Of a stretch of 11,759 nt of DNA, positions 1-6,872 are shown piece after piece. The position numbers were made by a program, and so were the translations under genes. Position 1 is the first letter of the stretch; every line of letters begins with the position of its first letter. The notes under the pieces were generated by a model. That model had not been told where the DNA came from. It did no database searches and saw nothing but the letters and a program-made list of their open reading frames with translations. This DNA is from Campylobacteraceae bacterium (GTDB lineage: Bacteria > Campylobacterota > Campylobacteria > Campylobacterales > Sulfurospirillaceae), in assembly GCA_027013265.1 (NCBI GenBank), contig JALUXQ010000128.1, forward strand, positions 1 through 11,759, read 5' to 3'.

Positions 1-488
1 TAGGCAGAATCATACCTTTGCTTCTTGTAAGTAAAAACGAAGATGCTTTTAGAGAAAATGTGCAAGAGTTTGTCAAACTATCTCACAACAATAAAACTGT
101 CCTAGAGGCTGCTGATTTTTTCGCTAGATTACTTTTTACTGTAGAAAAAACAGAAAATATAGAAAATGAAATGACAAAGCTATCCAAAGAGTATGGAGAT
201 TTTATACAGCAAGGCACAATAAGTGGCATAGAATCCATCCAAAAAAATAGTTTTGAAGCTATAAGAGATTTTGGACCCGCTTGCGATATAGATGGTGGCT
301 TTCCAGGGATAATTCATCTGGTTTTAAAATACCCGAACAACTTAAAAGAGTTATTAGTCCAAAATGCTAAAGCAGGAGGAGATAGTAGCTCTAGAGCCAT
401 GCCTGCTACGATGATATTATCTGCAAATTCTGACAAACAAAATCTACCAACAACTTGGGTAAAAAATGTCAATGCGCAGATGGATTAA
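1..488 (+). CDS. ADP-ribosylglycohydrolase family protein, C-terminal part (5' truncated by the window edge)
   Basis: The frame is already open at base 3 (first residues GRIIPLLLV) and ends with TAA at 486-488, so the start lies outside the window; the TTG at 18 is only an internal codon. The visible 161 residues look like the C-terminal half of the ADP-ribosylglycohydrolase (ARH/DraG-like) family: the GRI.PL segment, an LSHNN stretch, a long helical middle, then DGGFPGIIHLVLKYP and AGGDSSSRAM. Family members remove ADP-ribose from proteins or small molecules with two Mg2+ ions, and the GGD near the C terminus supplies a metal ligand. Many relatives have GGDTDT at this place; here it is GGDSSS, so the second acidic ligand is missing. 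Activity and substrate therefore cannot be assumed. The gene converges on the ABC ATPase gene with no spacer. Family call fairly sure; function inferred. Confidence 0.75.
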   Translation, partial: GRIIPLLLVSKNEDAFRENVQEFVKLSHNNKTVLEAADFFARLLFTVEKTENIENEMTKLSKEYGDFIQQGTISGIESIQKNSFEAIRDFGPACDIDGGFPGIIHLVLKYPNNLKELLVQNAKAGGDSSSRAMPATMILSANSDKQNLPTTWVKNVNAQMD

Positions 489-1289
489 CTATTCCACTTT
501 ATCATAAAAATATCTTTCATTTTGGCATCGAAGACTTAGTTTCATATCAAATATTTTAGATAAATTTTTACTAGTCAGTATCTCTTTTTTATCACCATAT
601 TTATATATACTTTTTTCATAAATCAAAGCTACATTTTTAATCTCTTTAAAAATCTCTTCTATATGATGGGTTATAAGTATAATTGTAGCTTTTTTTGATA
701 GTTTTCTCAAAAGCTTTATGAAAGAGATCTGCGCTTTGATATCCAATCCACTTGTTGGCTCGTCAAGTACAAAAGCTTCTGGATTATGTATCAAAGCTCT
801 TGCGATGATACATTTTCTAAGCTCACCTGTACTCATATTTGATACTAATTTGTCTTTTAAATTTAAAATACCCATAAACTCCATAGTTTCCACGGCTTTC
901 TTATGCCAATCGGTACTGAAATCTTGGTGTTTAAATATACCAATTGAGCTATAATATCCACTTAAAACAACTTCATATCCACTTAAAAAAGCACCCTGTT
1001 TTTCAAAATAATTATGTAAATCATTTGTGATGATACCGAGTCTTTTTTTGAGTTCCAATATGCTCCAACGCTCTTGCCCAAAAATCTCTTTTTTAAATGG
1101 GTATTTTACATTTGGATACAAATCATTAGAAAAGAGCTTCATCAAAGTTGTTTTTCCACTGCCATTTGCACCTAAAATCGCCAAGTGTTCTTTAGATTTT
1201 ACTTTAAGATTTATCTCTTTTAAGATTGGCTCTATATCATAACTTACATGGATGTTTTCAAAATCTATTATATTCAAACTTTTCTCCAT
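489..1289 (-). CDS. Orphan ABC transporter ATP-binding protein (ModF/YlmA-like)
   Basis: A single ABC ATPase domain of 266 residues, counting from the ATG at 1289. Visible motifs: Walker A GANGSGKTT (40-48), signature MSTGE (152-156) in place of LSGGQ, Walker B AFVLDEP (172-178), D-loop SGLD and the switch histidine in LITHH (208-209). At the expected Q-loop (GIITNDLH, 86-92) there is no glutamine. The STGE signature resembles the ModF/YlmA group of ATPases. No permease or binding protein is nearby, so the transport partner, if any, is encoded elsewhere, or the protein has a non-transport role. A longer reading from TTG at 1310 (273 aa) is open, but ATG is more natural and places the family's first beta strand (IIDFENIHVSY) close to the start. 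It overlaps the upstream gene by 16 nt and is the last gene of the run. Substrate unknown. Confidence 0.85.
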   Translation of the reverse strand: MEKSLNIIDFENIHVSYDIEPILKEINLKVKSKEHLAILGANGSGKTTLMKLFSNDLYPNVKYPFKKEIFGQERWSILELKKRLGIITNDLHNYFEKQGAFLSGYEVVLSGYYSSIGIFKHQDFSTDWHKKAVETMEFMGILNLKDKLVSNMSTGELRKCIIARALIHNPEAFVLDEPTSGLDIKAQISFIKLLRKLSKKATIILITHHIEEIFKEIKNVALIYEKSIYKYGDKKEILTSKNLSKIFDMKLSLRCQNERYFYDKVE

Positions 1290-1750
1290 CCATGCATCTT
1301 TTTCGCACAAACAATTTTATGATCATCATTTAACTCTATCGTACTTATAGCTACATAATTTGTCTCTTCCAAAAGCTCCATCATATCTTGTGATTTCTCT
1401 TTTTTAGAGAGAATAAAAATATTTGCTGCATTTTTGATAACTCTATAGCATTTCTTAAAAACTATACTTAAATCACTCAAATCTTGGCTATGTGCACACA
1501 AAAACATATAATCATATTGTAGTGATTTTTTGTTGTACCTTGATTGCTCAAAAGAAAATTTTTCTACATAGATATTTTTTTTGAGTTTGATATTTGATTC
1601 ACTTACGGTTTTTATGTATAAATTGGCTTCAATATCTACACAAAAATCAACCAATTGATTGACACAAGAGTCATAATTTTCATTTATTATGGCGATATTC
1701 AATGATGGATGCTTTGGAATCACTTCAAACAGAAGTTTAAAATTTTTCAA
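1274..1750 (-). CDS. Hypothetical protein, possibly a degenerate methyltransferase-like fold
   Basis: 158 residues, with no family I can name firmly. The start is TTG, inside a 4-nt TTGA overlap with the stop of the gene before it; an AGGGAG lies about 11 nt upstream. No methionine occurs until residue 82, so an ATG start is not available nearby. Segments LNIAIINENYD, YDYMFLCAHSQDLSDL, VIKNAANIFILSKKEK and MMELLEETNYVAISTIELNDDHKIVCAKK recall the strand-helix order of the second half of a Rossmann-type methyltransferase, ending in the usual antiparallel strands. No clear glycine-rich SAM-binding motif is visible, so any enzymatic role would be inference. It has no signal peptide or membrane segment. 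Tight coupling to the NifX-like gene before it and the ABC ATPase after it suggests a shared job. Reality as a gene is likely from the coupled overlaps; function unknown. Confidence 0.7.
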   Translation of the reverse strand: MKNFKLLFEVIPKHPSLNIAIINENYDSCVNQLVDFCVDIEANLYIKTVSESNIKLKKNIYVEKFSFEQSRYNKKSLQYDYMFLCAHSQDLSDLSIVFKKCYRVIKNAANIFILSKKEKSQDMMELLEETNYVAISTIELNDDHKIVCAKKMHGWRKV

Positions 1751-2043
1751 AATTCGTGTAGCTCCCTAAAAACATAAGCTTCAACTACATCTTGAACATA
1801 TCTCTGCAATGGCGCAATCAAAATATCTATACCTTCATCCAAAAACTCATCAACCTCTTCTTTCTTACTGTTGACAATCAAAAAATCAACTATCTCATCA
1901 ATCTTACAAGCATCATCATAAAAATCATGACGCCTTGCATATCCATCTTCCAACTCGACTATAAGCCAATATTTTCTTTTGTCAATAGATGTTATTTTTG
2001 CCTCTTCATAGTCATTTGAATCTACTGGTATCTGTAAAATCAT
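1747..2043 (-). CDS. Small NifX/NifB-C-terminal-like protein (RNase H-like fold), putative
   Basis: 98 residues. Its ATG directly follows the TAG of the pseudouridine synthase gene, with an AAGG about 9 nt upstream inside that gene; its own stop overlaps the next start by 4 nt. The layout ILQIPVDSNDYEEAKI, then RKYWLIVELEDGYARR, then IVDFLIVNSKKEEVDEFLDEGIDILIAP, then VQDVVEAYVF follows the pattern of the dinitrogenase iron-molybdenum cofactor family (NifX/NifY/NafY, NifB C-terminal domain): IPVD opening strand, FLIV strand, a helix, GIDILI strand and a closing helix. Family members bind metal-cluster precursors. The HFG-type and glycine-rich segments commonly seen in relatives are missing here, and there are no nif genes in the window, so cluster binding is not supported. 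The family call rests on pattern resemblance only and is moderate; expression in the run is well supported. Confidence 0.6.
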   Translation of the reverse strand: MILQIPVDSNDYEEAKITSIDKRKYWLIVELEDGYARRHDFYDDACKIDEIVDFLIVNSKKEEVDEFLDEGIDILIAPLQRYVQDVVEAYVFRELHEF

Positions 2044-2775
2044 CTATTCAAACCTTGAAAACTCTTTTGGCTCAGGGCTTTGAAAACTATAGCCTAAAAG
2101 CTCTATTTTTTTAGCATGGAGCATCAATCTTTTGGACTCTTTGCCGCCATACAGGTCATCTCCAACTATCACAAATCCAGCACTCTTTAGATGCGCTCTT
2201 ATCTGGTGAGTTCTGCCTGTCTCTATCACTACTTTTACCTTTGATTTTCTGCCCTCTATCATCAAAGGTTCAACATGTGTGATAGCTTCTTTGCCGTGTT
2301 GGCTGATTTTGCTAAAAAAACTATTGCCCTTTTTTATCGTTATAATTGGGTCTTCTATGCTAAATGGCTCCGCCACTTTTCCATTAACAACAGCGACATA
2401 CTCTTTATATACTCTTTTTTGTTTAAACTCTTCGATAGCTTTTTTTTGAAAATCTTCATCTTTTACCAAAAGAACAACTCCGCTTGTACCTTTGTCTAGT
2501 CTATGCAATAGTTTTGCGTCAAACTTCTTCTCAACCTCATCTGAAGTTAAAGATGCTGGCTTATCGACTGCTATAATCTTTTTGTCTTCAAAGACAACTT
2601 TTATCTTTGAAATTTTTTCCACCCTAAACTTAGAATCAGCATCAAGTTCTCCTCTCGCAACCGTCACTTTTCTGCCTTTGCAAAAAACCAAACCTCTATC
2701 AATCAAATCTTTTGCTGATCTGTTTGAAATGTTCTCCTGCATAGCCAATAGCTTATAAGCCTTCTCTTTTATCAT
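2044..2775 (-). CDS. RluA-family RNA pseudouridine synthase
   Basis: This 243-residue enzyme isomerises specific uridines to pseudouridine in rRNA or tRNA. An S4-like RNA-binding segment occupies about residues 1-55 (AYKLLAMQENISNRSAKDLI, then GLVFCKGRKV). The catalytic domain follows, with VDKPASLTS (70-78), HRLDKGTSG (91-99; D94 is the catalytic aspartate in this family) and GRTHQIRAHL (187-196). At 243 aa it is shorter than E. coli RluD (about 326), as is usual for one of the campylobacterotal paralogues; it matches the Cj0708/HP0956 position. The ATG at 2775 overlaps the waaA stop in an ATGA, implying translational coupling. The exact target nucleotide cannot be told from sequence. Family call certain. 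Confidence 0.93.
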   Translation of the reverse strand: MIKEKAYKLLAMQENISNRSAKDLIDRGLVFCKGRKVTVARGELDADSKFRVEKISKIKVVFEDKKIIAVDKPASLTSDEVEKKFDAKLLHRLDKGTSGVVLLVKDEDFQKKAIEEFKQKRVYKEYVAVVNGKVAEPFSIEDPIITIKKGNSFFSKISQHGKEAITHVEPLMIEGRKSKVKVVIETGRTHQIRAHLKSAGFVIVGDDLYGGKESKRLMLHAKKIELLGYSFQSPEPKEFSRFE

Positions 2776-3920
2776 ATTTTCTTTCCTATTATCTCGTTTA
2801 TTAATTTTTCCATTTTTCTGGTTTGTTTGATTTTTGTATTTTTCAAATTTTCAAAATTCATACTACCTAACTCTTCTACTTGACATATCTTAATATTTTC
2901 AACTGATGGGAAAAGTGCTTTTTGGTTGAAAACATATGGTCCACTGATGATTTTCGTATTAAAATAGGCACACTCTATGGGATTGTGTCCACCGATACCA
3001 TCTTTAAATGAGCCACAAAGTATCACTATATCACAAATCGCATATAAATTTATAAGCTCACCCATTTTATCACATAAAATTATATTTTGGCTAAAATCCT
3101 CTTTTTCGCTAAGCTTTGCATAACTTAACTTTTTCGTTTTTGCGTAGTTTTGCATATACTCATGCACTGATTTAAATCGCTCAGGGTGTCTAGGAACTAC
3201 TATCAAAACATCATCAACTGCTAGTTTAAGATTTTCTAAAATAAGTTCCTCTTCTCCCTCATGGGAGCTAGCCATCACTATCACTCGTCTGTTTGGTTTA
3301 GCATAGTGTCTTGAAACCACAGGAGTTGAACTATTTTTTATATTGCCAAAAACTTCAACACACTTGGCTCCTAAACTCTCTAGTCTCTCTTTATCGATTT
3401 GACTTTGGGCAAACACCTTATCTATATGCGAAAATACCCATCTGTAAAACCAAGAAAATTTCTTATATCCAGAGTATGAGTTATCAGAAATTCTAGCATT
3501 TATCAGTACTGTTTTGATTCCTCTTAGTTTTGCAACTACAAACAGCATAGGCCAAAGCTCTGCTTCAACTACAACTAAAGTTTTATGCTTTTTTATCCAA
3601 AAAGGTAGAAAAATTTCAAATGGTAGATATCTAAGTGTACAATGTTCTATCTGCTTGGCTCTTTTGTATCCTGTTTGTGTTATCACGCTTATGTCAATTT
3701 TGTGGGATTTTAGGTTGTCAATAATCGGAATTATCGAAACTACCTCACCCAAAGAGCAAGCATGAAACCATATATCATCATTTTCAAATTTAGGACTGTT
3801 TTTTAGAAAAAATCGTGCCAGAATAGAGTCTTTGTACTTTTTTTTAAAGCTAAGGTAGAGTAAAAAAGGTATCGCCAATATATATAGTGACGATACCAAA
3901 AGATAGTAAAATATCCCCAA
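2772..3920 (-). CDS. waaA: 3-deoxy-D-manno-octulosonic acid (Kdo) transferase WaaA/KdtA
   Basis: WaaA moves Kdo from CMP-Kdo to the lipid A precursor on the inner face of the cytoplasmic membrane, the first step of the LPS or LOS core. The 382-residue protein starts with a hydrophobic anchor (about residues 4-25, FYYLLVSSLYILAIPFLLYL). Next comes HACSLGE, whose Glu59 corresponds to the catalytic Glu60 of E. coli WaaA. VEAELWP (118-124), INARISD, ASSHEGEEE, VVPRHPERF and GHNPIECA complete the GT30 hallmarks. The start is TTG, one base after the stop of the zinc-ribbon gene. Its nearest purine-rich stretch (AGGA) lies about 13 nt upstream, so initiation probably depends on coupling to the gene before it. 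The start is accepted because residue 1 falls just before the membrane anchor. Order with rluA-like and HP0958-like neighbours is as in H. pylori and C. jejuni. Confidence 0.95.
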   Translation of the reverse strand: MGIFYYLLVSSLYILAIPFLLYLSFKKKYKDSILARFFLKNSPKFENDDIWFHACSLGEVVSIIPIIDNLKSHKIDISVITQTGYKRAKQIEHCTLRYLPFEIFLPFWIKKHKTLVVVEAELWPMLFVVAKLRGIKTVLINARISDNSYSGYKKFSWFYRWVFSHIDKVFAQSQIDKERLESLGAKCVEVFGNIKNSSTPVVSRHYAKPNRRVIVMASSHEGEEELILENLKLAVDDVLIVVPRHPERFKSVHEYMQNYAKTKKLSYAKLSEKEDFSQNIILCDKMGELINLYAICDIVILCGSFKDGIGGHNPIECAYFNTKIISGPYVFNQKALFPSVENIKICQVEELGSMNFENLKNTKIKQTRKMEKLINEIIGKKI

Positions 3921-3921
3921 G

Positions 3922-4641
3922 TTAAGCTTCGTTTTCCTGCACTTCTTTATAAAGAATTCTTCCGCAGTGTGGACAAGTTACTATATCTTCATGCTTTATG
4001 ACTGAAGAGTAAACTTTGTCATTAAGTCTCATAAAACAACCATAACATGCCTGTTTTCTAACTGGAACAACCGTTGTATTGCCAGCCCATTTTCTTATCT
4101 TTTCATAAAATGTCAATATTTTTTGATCCATAGCAGAAACAAGCTTGTTTTTATTTGCATAAACTTCTTCTTTCTCTTTCTCGATTTCAGCCAACTCTCC
4201 TGCTATTGAGACTCTTATCTCCCCTACTTCAGCAGAAATTTCATCTAGTTTAGCAGTTTGCTCTTCTATCAATGCCTCTCTTGTCTCTATATGTTTTTCC
4301 AATCTCTCTATCTCTTCATTTGCAAAGTCGCACTGCTCTTTTGCTATCTCCTCTTCCAACTGTAGAGCTTTTACCTCTTTTGCAGTTTTTACGATAGATG
4401 ATTTTTTAGATAATTCATTTAATTTCTCAGAAAGTTCAGCCAAATGAAGCTCATTTTTCTTTTTCTTTAGTTTTGACTCTAAAATCTCCTCTTTAAATGC
4501 ATCAATAACAGCTACTACTTCAGCCTCTTTCTCTAAAGATACCTTTAAAGATTTTTCTATACTTTGAACTCTTGGGTCGAAACCATCTATACTTTTGTCA
4601 ATATCTGACAACTCGATTAACTGTTTTAAATACTTGTTCAT
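3922..4641 (-). CDS. HP0958-like coiled-coil protein with C4 zinc ribbon (sigma-54/flagellar chaperone family)
   Basis: 239 residues. About residues 25-170 form a long charged coiled coil rich in E, K and L (for example LHLAELSEKLNELSKK and IERLEKHIETREALIEEQ). The C terminus holds a zinc ribbon with CYGC (Cys199, Cys202) and CPHC (Cys223, Cys226). This is the DUF164 family. In H. pylori the homologue HP0958 is needed for stable RpoN (sigma-54), contacts the export protein FliH and affects flagellin mRNA; that is knowledge about the homologue, not seen here. Its place between Nif3-like and waaA is the same as HP0958 and Cj0706. The ATG has an AAGGA about 10 nt upstream, overlapping the end of the preceding gene. 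A role in flagellar gene expression is the likely one; nothing in the sequence shows regulation of the gene itself. Confidence 0.88.
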   Translation of the reverse strand: MNKYLKQLIELSDIDKSIDGFDPRVQSIEKSLKVSLEKEAEVVAVIDAFKEEILESKLKKKKNELHLAELSEKLNELSKKSSIVKTAKEVKALQLEEEIAKEQCDFANEEIERLEKHIETREALIEEQTAKLDEISAEVGEIRVSIAGELAEIEKEKEEVYANKNKLVSAMDQKILTFYEKIRKWAGNTTVVPVRKQACYGCFMRLNDKVYSSVIKHEDIVTCPHCGRILYKEVQENEA

Positions 4642-4655
4642 GTGTTTTTGTGTCC

Positions 4656-5378
4656 TTATTTATACTCAAACGGATTTTTTGAATTTGACATTATAACCTT
4701 TAATGGTAAATTTTTCAAATATTGCGACAAACAAGCTCCAAAAAACCTCTCACTTTCATAGTGTCCTATGTCTATCAGCGTCAAACCATTCTCTTTTGCT
4801 TCCAAAGCTTGATGATACTTAAAATCGCCACTCAAGAAGCAATCAGCATCAATTTCACCTATCATATCTCCTCCACTTCCTGTTGTAATCGCACAATCTT
4901 TTATATGTTTGTGAGATTGTGAAATTCTTAAGTTTTCAATTCCCAATTTGCTCTTAATATTTAGACAAAGTGAATCAAGGGACGAATCAACTCTAAAATA
5001 ACATACAAAATCATCACTTGATTTTACTTCATAGCCTAGCACATCAGTCGCTACATATTTGTTCAAATGTGTCTGGTCAAAATTTGTGTGCATTGAAATC
5101 AGGGAGATATTTTTTTCTATCATTTTATGTATGATATTTGCAGGATATCTCGAATAATCAATCCTTTTTAACCCTTTAAAGATAAGTGGGTGATGTGTGA
5201 TTATCAATGAGTTTTCCTCAATCATCTCAACCAAATCACTATCAATATCTAAACTTAGATATATATAATCCACACTCGATCTAAAATCGCCTACCAAAAG
5301 ACCACTATTATCCCACTCACACTGGAGTGAAAATGGGCTCAACTCGTCTAGTAAATCGTAAATTTCCCTAAGTTGCAT
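4656..5378 (-). CDS. Nif3-like dinuclear metal centre protein (YbgI/HP0959 family)
   Basis: 240 residues, near the length of E. coli YbgI. Metal-ligand positions are conserved: THHPL with His62 and His63, HTNFDQ with Asp101, and IGHYESE with His206 and Glu210. WDNSGLLVGD near the start and GSGGDMIGE plus DCFLSGDFKYHQ in the second half are also typical. Family members form hexameric toroids with a two-metal site. They have often been labelled GTP cyclohydrolase I type 2, but the physiological reaction is not settled. The start ATG lies inside glyQ (11-nt overlap), preceded by AAGGAAGG at suitable spacing, so the two are translationally coupled. The HP0958-like gene follows after 14 nt. The family is certain; the biochemical role is open. 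Confidence 0.92.
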   Translation of the reverse strand: MQLREIYDLLDELSPFSLQCEWDNSGLLVGDFRSSVDYIYLSLDIDSDLVEMIEENSLIITHHPLIFKGLKRIDYSRYPANIIHKMIEKNISLISMHTNFDQTHLNKYVATDVLGYEVKSSDDFVCYFRVDSSLDSLCLNIKSKLGIENLRISQSHKHIKDCAITTGSGGDMIGEIDADCFLSGDFKYHQALEAKENGLTLIDIGHYESERFFGACLSQYLKNLPLKVIMSNSKNPFEYK

Positions 5379-6231
5379 CTAAACCTTCCTTGTACTCTAA
5401 GGCACAACCTTTGGCAAGTTCTCTGATTTTGAGGATATAATTTTGTCTTTGTGTTACCGAAATAGCTTTTCTAGCATCAAGAACATTAAATGTATGCGAT
5501 GCCAAAAGACAGTAATCATATGCAGGTAGTGGCAATTTTTTATCCAAGCACCTTTTGCACTCTGCTTGTGCATTATTGAACTGCTCTAGAAGCATATTTA
5601 CATCTGCTACTTCAAAATTATACTTTGAAAACTCATATTCACTCTGCTTGTGAACATCGCCATATGTTGTAATACCGTTGGAATTTTCATTCCAAACCAA
5701 ATCAAACACAGAATCTTTCTCTTGCAGATACATCGCAAGTCTTTCGACTCCATATGTGATTTCAACAGAAACAGGGTGGCAAGGTATCCCGCCTACTTGT
5801 TGGAAGTATGTGAATTGAGTCACCTCCATGCCATCAAGCCAAATTTCCCAGCCAAGCCCCCAAGCTCCTAGTGTCGGGGATTCCCAGTTATCTTCTACAA
5901 ATCTTATATCATGCTTGCCCAAATCCAAACCTAGTGCTTCAAGACTCTTTAGATATAGCTCTTGTATATTGTCTGGACTTGGTTTTATCAAGACTTGAAA
6001 TTGATAATATGCTCCGAGTCTGTTTGGATTTTCTCCATATCTTCCATCAGTTGGTCTTCTGCTTGGTGCCACATATGCCGCAGCCCATGGCTTGTCACCC
6101 AAACTTCTTAAAAATGTGGCATTATGAAAAGTTCCCGCACCTGCTGGAAAATCATAAGGCTGAACGATAGTACATCCCTCATCTTGCCAAAATGTCTGTA
6201 ATTTTAATAACATTTCACTAAAAGTTAACAA
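5368..6231 (-). CDS. glyQ: Glycyl-tRNA synthetase alpha subunit
   Basis: GlyQ is the catalytic subunit of the bacterial alpha2beta2 glycyl-tRNA synthetase and activates glycine with ATP for charging tRNA-Gly. The 287 residues carry the family's class II hallmarks: QPYDFPAGAGTFHNATFLRS (24-43), VAPSRRPTDGRYGENPNR (54-71), FQVLIKPSP, FVEDNWESPTLGAWGLGWE (111-129) and GMEVTQFTYFQQVGG. The start is TTG at 6231. An AGGA sits 8 nt upstream, whereas the ATG at 6239 abuts that AGGA and opens only a four-codon frame, and the internal ATG at 6213 would cut the conserved N terminus. The beta subunit gene glyS is not in the window, as in H. pylori and C. jejuni, where the genes are apart. A repeat-filled 151-nt gap precedes it. 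Confidence 0.96.
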   Translation of the reverse strand: MLTFSEMLLKLQTFWQDEGCTIVQPYDFPAGAGTFHNATFLRSLGDKPWAAAYVAPSRRPTDGRYGENPNRLGAYYQFQVLIKPSPDNIQELYLKSLEALGLDLGKHDIRFVEDNWESPTLGAWGLGWEIWLDGMEVTQFTYFQQVGGIPCHPVSVEITYGVERLAMYLQEKDSVFDLVWNENSNGITTYGDVHKQSEYEFSKYNFEVADVNMLLEQFNNAQAECKRCLDKKLPLPAYDYCLLASHTFNVLDARKAISVTQRQNYILKIRELAKGCALEYKEGLDAT

Positions 6232-6249
6232 TTTTTCATTCCTTTTTTA

Positions 6250-6289
6250 TTTTGATTACGCTTTTTGGGCGAAGCCCAGAAAGCTACGC
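6250..6289. repeat. 40-bp intergenic direct repeat, copy 1, with internal hairpin
   Basis: Identical over 40 bases to 6341-6380, 91 bp away. The centre (6260-6284) is an inverted repeat with 11-nt arms (GCTTTTTGGGC and GCCCAGAAAGC) around a GAA loop; one arm position is a mismatch on the minus strand and a G-U pair on the plus strand. The edge nearest glyQ reads TTTTGATTACGC. It resembles REP-type or other short palindromic dispersed elements; genome copy number is unknown. Confidence 0.85.
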
Positions 6290-6340
6290 TATCGCTAAGA
6301 TCTCCTCGGCGGAGAGCCCACGCGACTAGTCGCTTTTTCG

Positions 6341-6380
6341 TTTTGATTACGCTTTTTGGGCGAAGCCCAGAAAGCTACGC
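6341..6380. repeat. 40-bp intergenic direct repeat, copy 2, with internal hairpin
   Basis: Exact second copy of the 40-bp element at 6250-6289. Its hairpin is at 6351-6375. It begins two bases beyond the stop codon of the DUF3972-like gene when read on the minus strand. The lack of any difference between copies suggests recent duplication or homogenisation. Confidence 0.85.
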
Positions 6381-6382
6381 AA

Positions 6383-6862
6383 CTAATCGTTTTTCTTATA
6401 ATTTGCTACTGTTTTGTTCCACATTAGCTTATATTTTCTTCTTGCAAATTCCAGCTCTTCCTGTGTGCTTTTTAGCTGTGTTGTCAGAGTCTCTATCGTT
6501 TTTCTATCTTCATCATATAGCTCTTGCATAGAAAAAAGCGCCTCTTTTAAAAATCTATTTTCACCTTTTAGTGCTTCAAGAGTCTCATCTTTTGCATCAA
6601 GTACTTTTTCGTGCAAACTCAAAATCGTACCGATTGTTTTTTCAACAAAATCAGCACCAGCTAAATGTTCAACCTCTTGTTCTATCGCCATATCCTGTAT
6701 ATCTGTGGGCATGATTTCATATGCCACCCCATCTGCCTCAACAAGAGTTTTGCCATTCTCCTCTTTTGATTTTAAGCTCCCTTTTTCTATCATCTCTTTT
6801 ATGATAGAGACATCCAAATGGACTATCTTACTAAACTCTTCTATATCTAACCATGTTTGCAC
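6383..6862 (-). CDS. DUF3972-like protein with N-terminal HTH-like segment and C-terminal coiled coil
   Basis: 159 residues. The first 45 or so (WLDIEEFSKIVHLDVSIIKE, then MIEKGSLKSKEENGKTLVEA) look like the helix-turn-helix and wing arrangement of MerR/excisionase-type proteins. From about residue 75 to 150 the protein is a strongly charged coiled coil (LHEKVLDAKDETLEALKGEN and onward). It occupies the place of Cj0703 in C. jejuni, a family I recall as DUF3972, found mainly in Campylobacterota. DNA binding is an inference from the N terminus only. The start is GTG at 6862, preceded by AAGGGA at about 6 nt; the gap to purE is 10 nt. There are no membrane segments or catalytic motifs. Function unknown. 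Confidence 0.8.
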   Translation of the reverse strand: MQTWLDIEEFSKIVHLDVSIIKEMIEKGSLKSKEENGKTLVEADGVAYEIMPTDIQDMAIEQEVEHLAGADFVEKTIGTILSLHEKVLDAKDETLEALKGENRFLKEALFSMQELYDEDRKTIETLTTQLKSTQEELEFARRKYKLMWNKTVANYKKND

Positions 6863-6872
6863 AAGTTTTCCC

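Larger units (their letters stand above)
6232..6382. other. Intergenic region between the DUF3972-like gene and glyQ, filled with repeats and palindromes
   Basis: This 151-nt gap is one of only two wide gaps in an otherwise packed minus-strand run. It holds two identical 40-bp direct repeats (6250-6289 and 6341-6380, each with a hairpin) separated by a 51-bp spacer with two more palindromes. One is TCTCC-TCGGC-GGAGA at 6301-6315, and the other is the 12-base self-complementary GCGACTAGTCGC at 6322-6333. The repeats fill it edge to edge: one copy begins two bases after the upstream stop codon, and the other ends a few bases before the glyQ ribosome-binding AGGA (6240-6243). None of the hairpins is followed by a run of T on the coding (minus) strand, so I do not call terminators. 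I see no convincing promoter for glyQ here. Confidence 0.85.

Noticed and set aside
1290..1310. TTG at 1310 as the start of the ABC ATPase
   Set aside because: It adds seven residues with no family resemblance and lengthens the overlap with the gene before it; the ATG at 1289 is preferred, though not proven.
6225..6239. Four-codon leader frame (ATG at 6239, stop TAA) overlapping the glyQ start
   Set aside because: The ATG directly touches the AGGA with no spacing, so it would not be used efficiently; the same AGGA is ideally placed for the TTG at 6231.
6322..6333. GCGACTAGTCGC palindrome followed by TTTTT on the plus strand as a terminator
   Set aside because: With a normal loop only a 4-bp stem remains, and no plus-strand gene ends nearby.
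6260..6375. GGGC-GAA-GCCC hairpins as Rho-independent terminators
   Set aside because: Neither copy is followed by a T-run on either strand, apart from short Ts elsewhere, and glyQ has no evident promoter of its own, so termination here would silence it.
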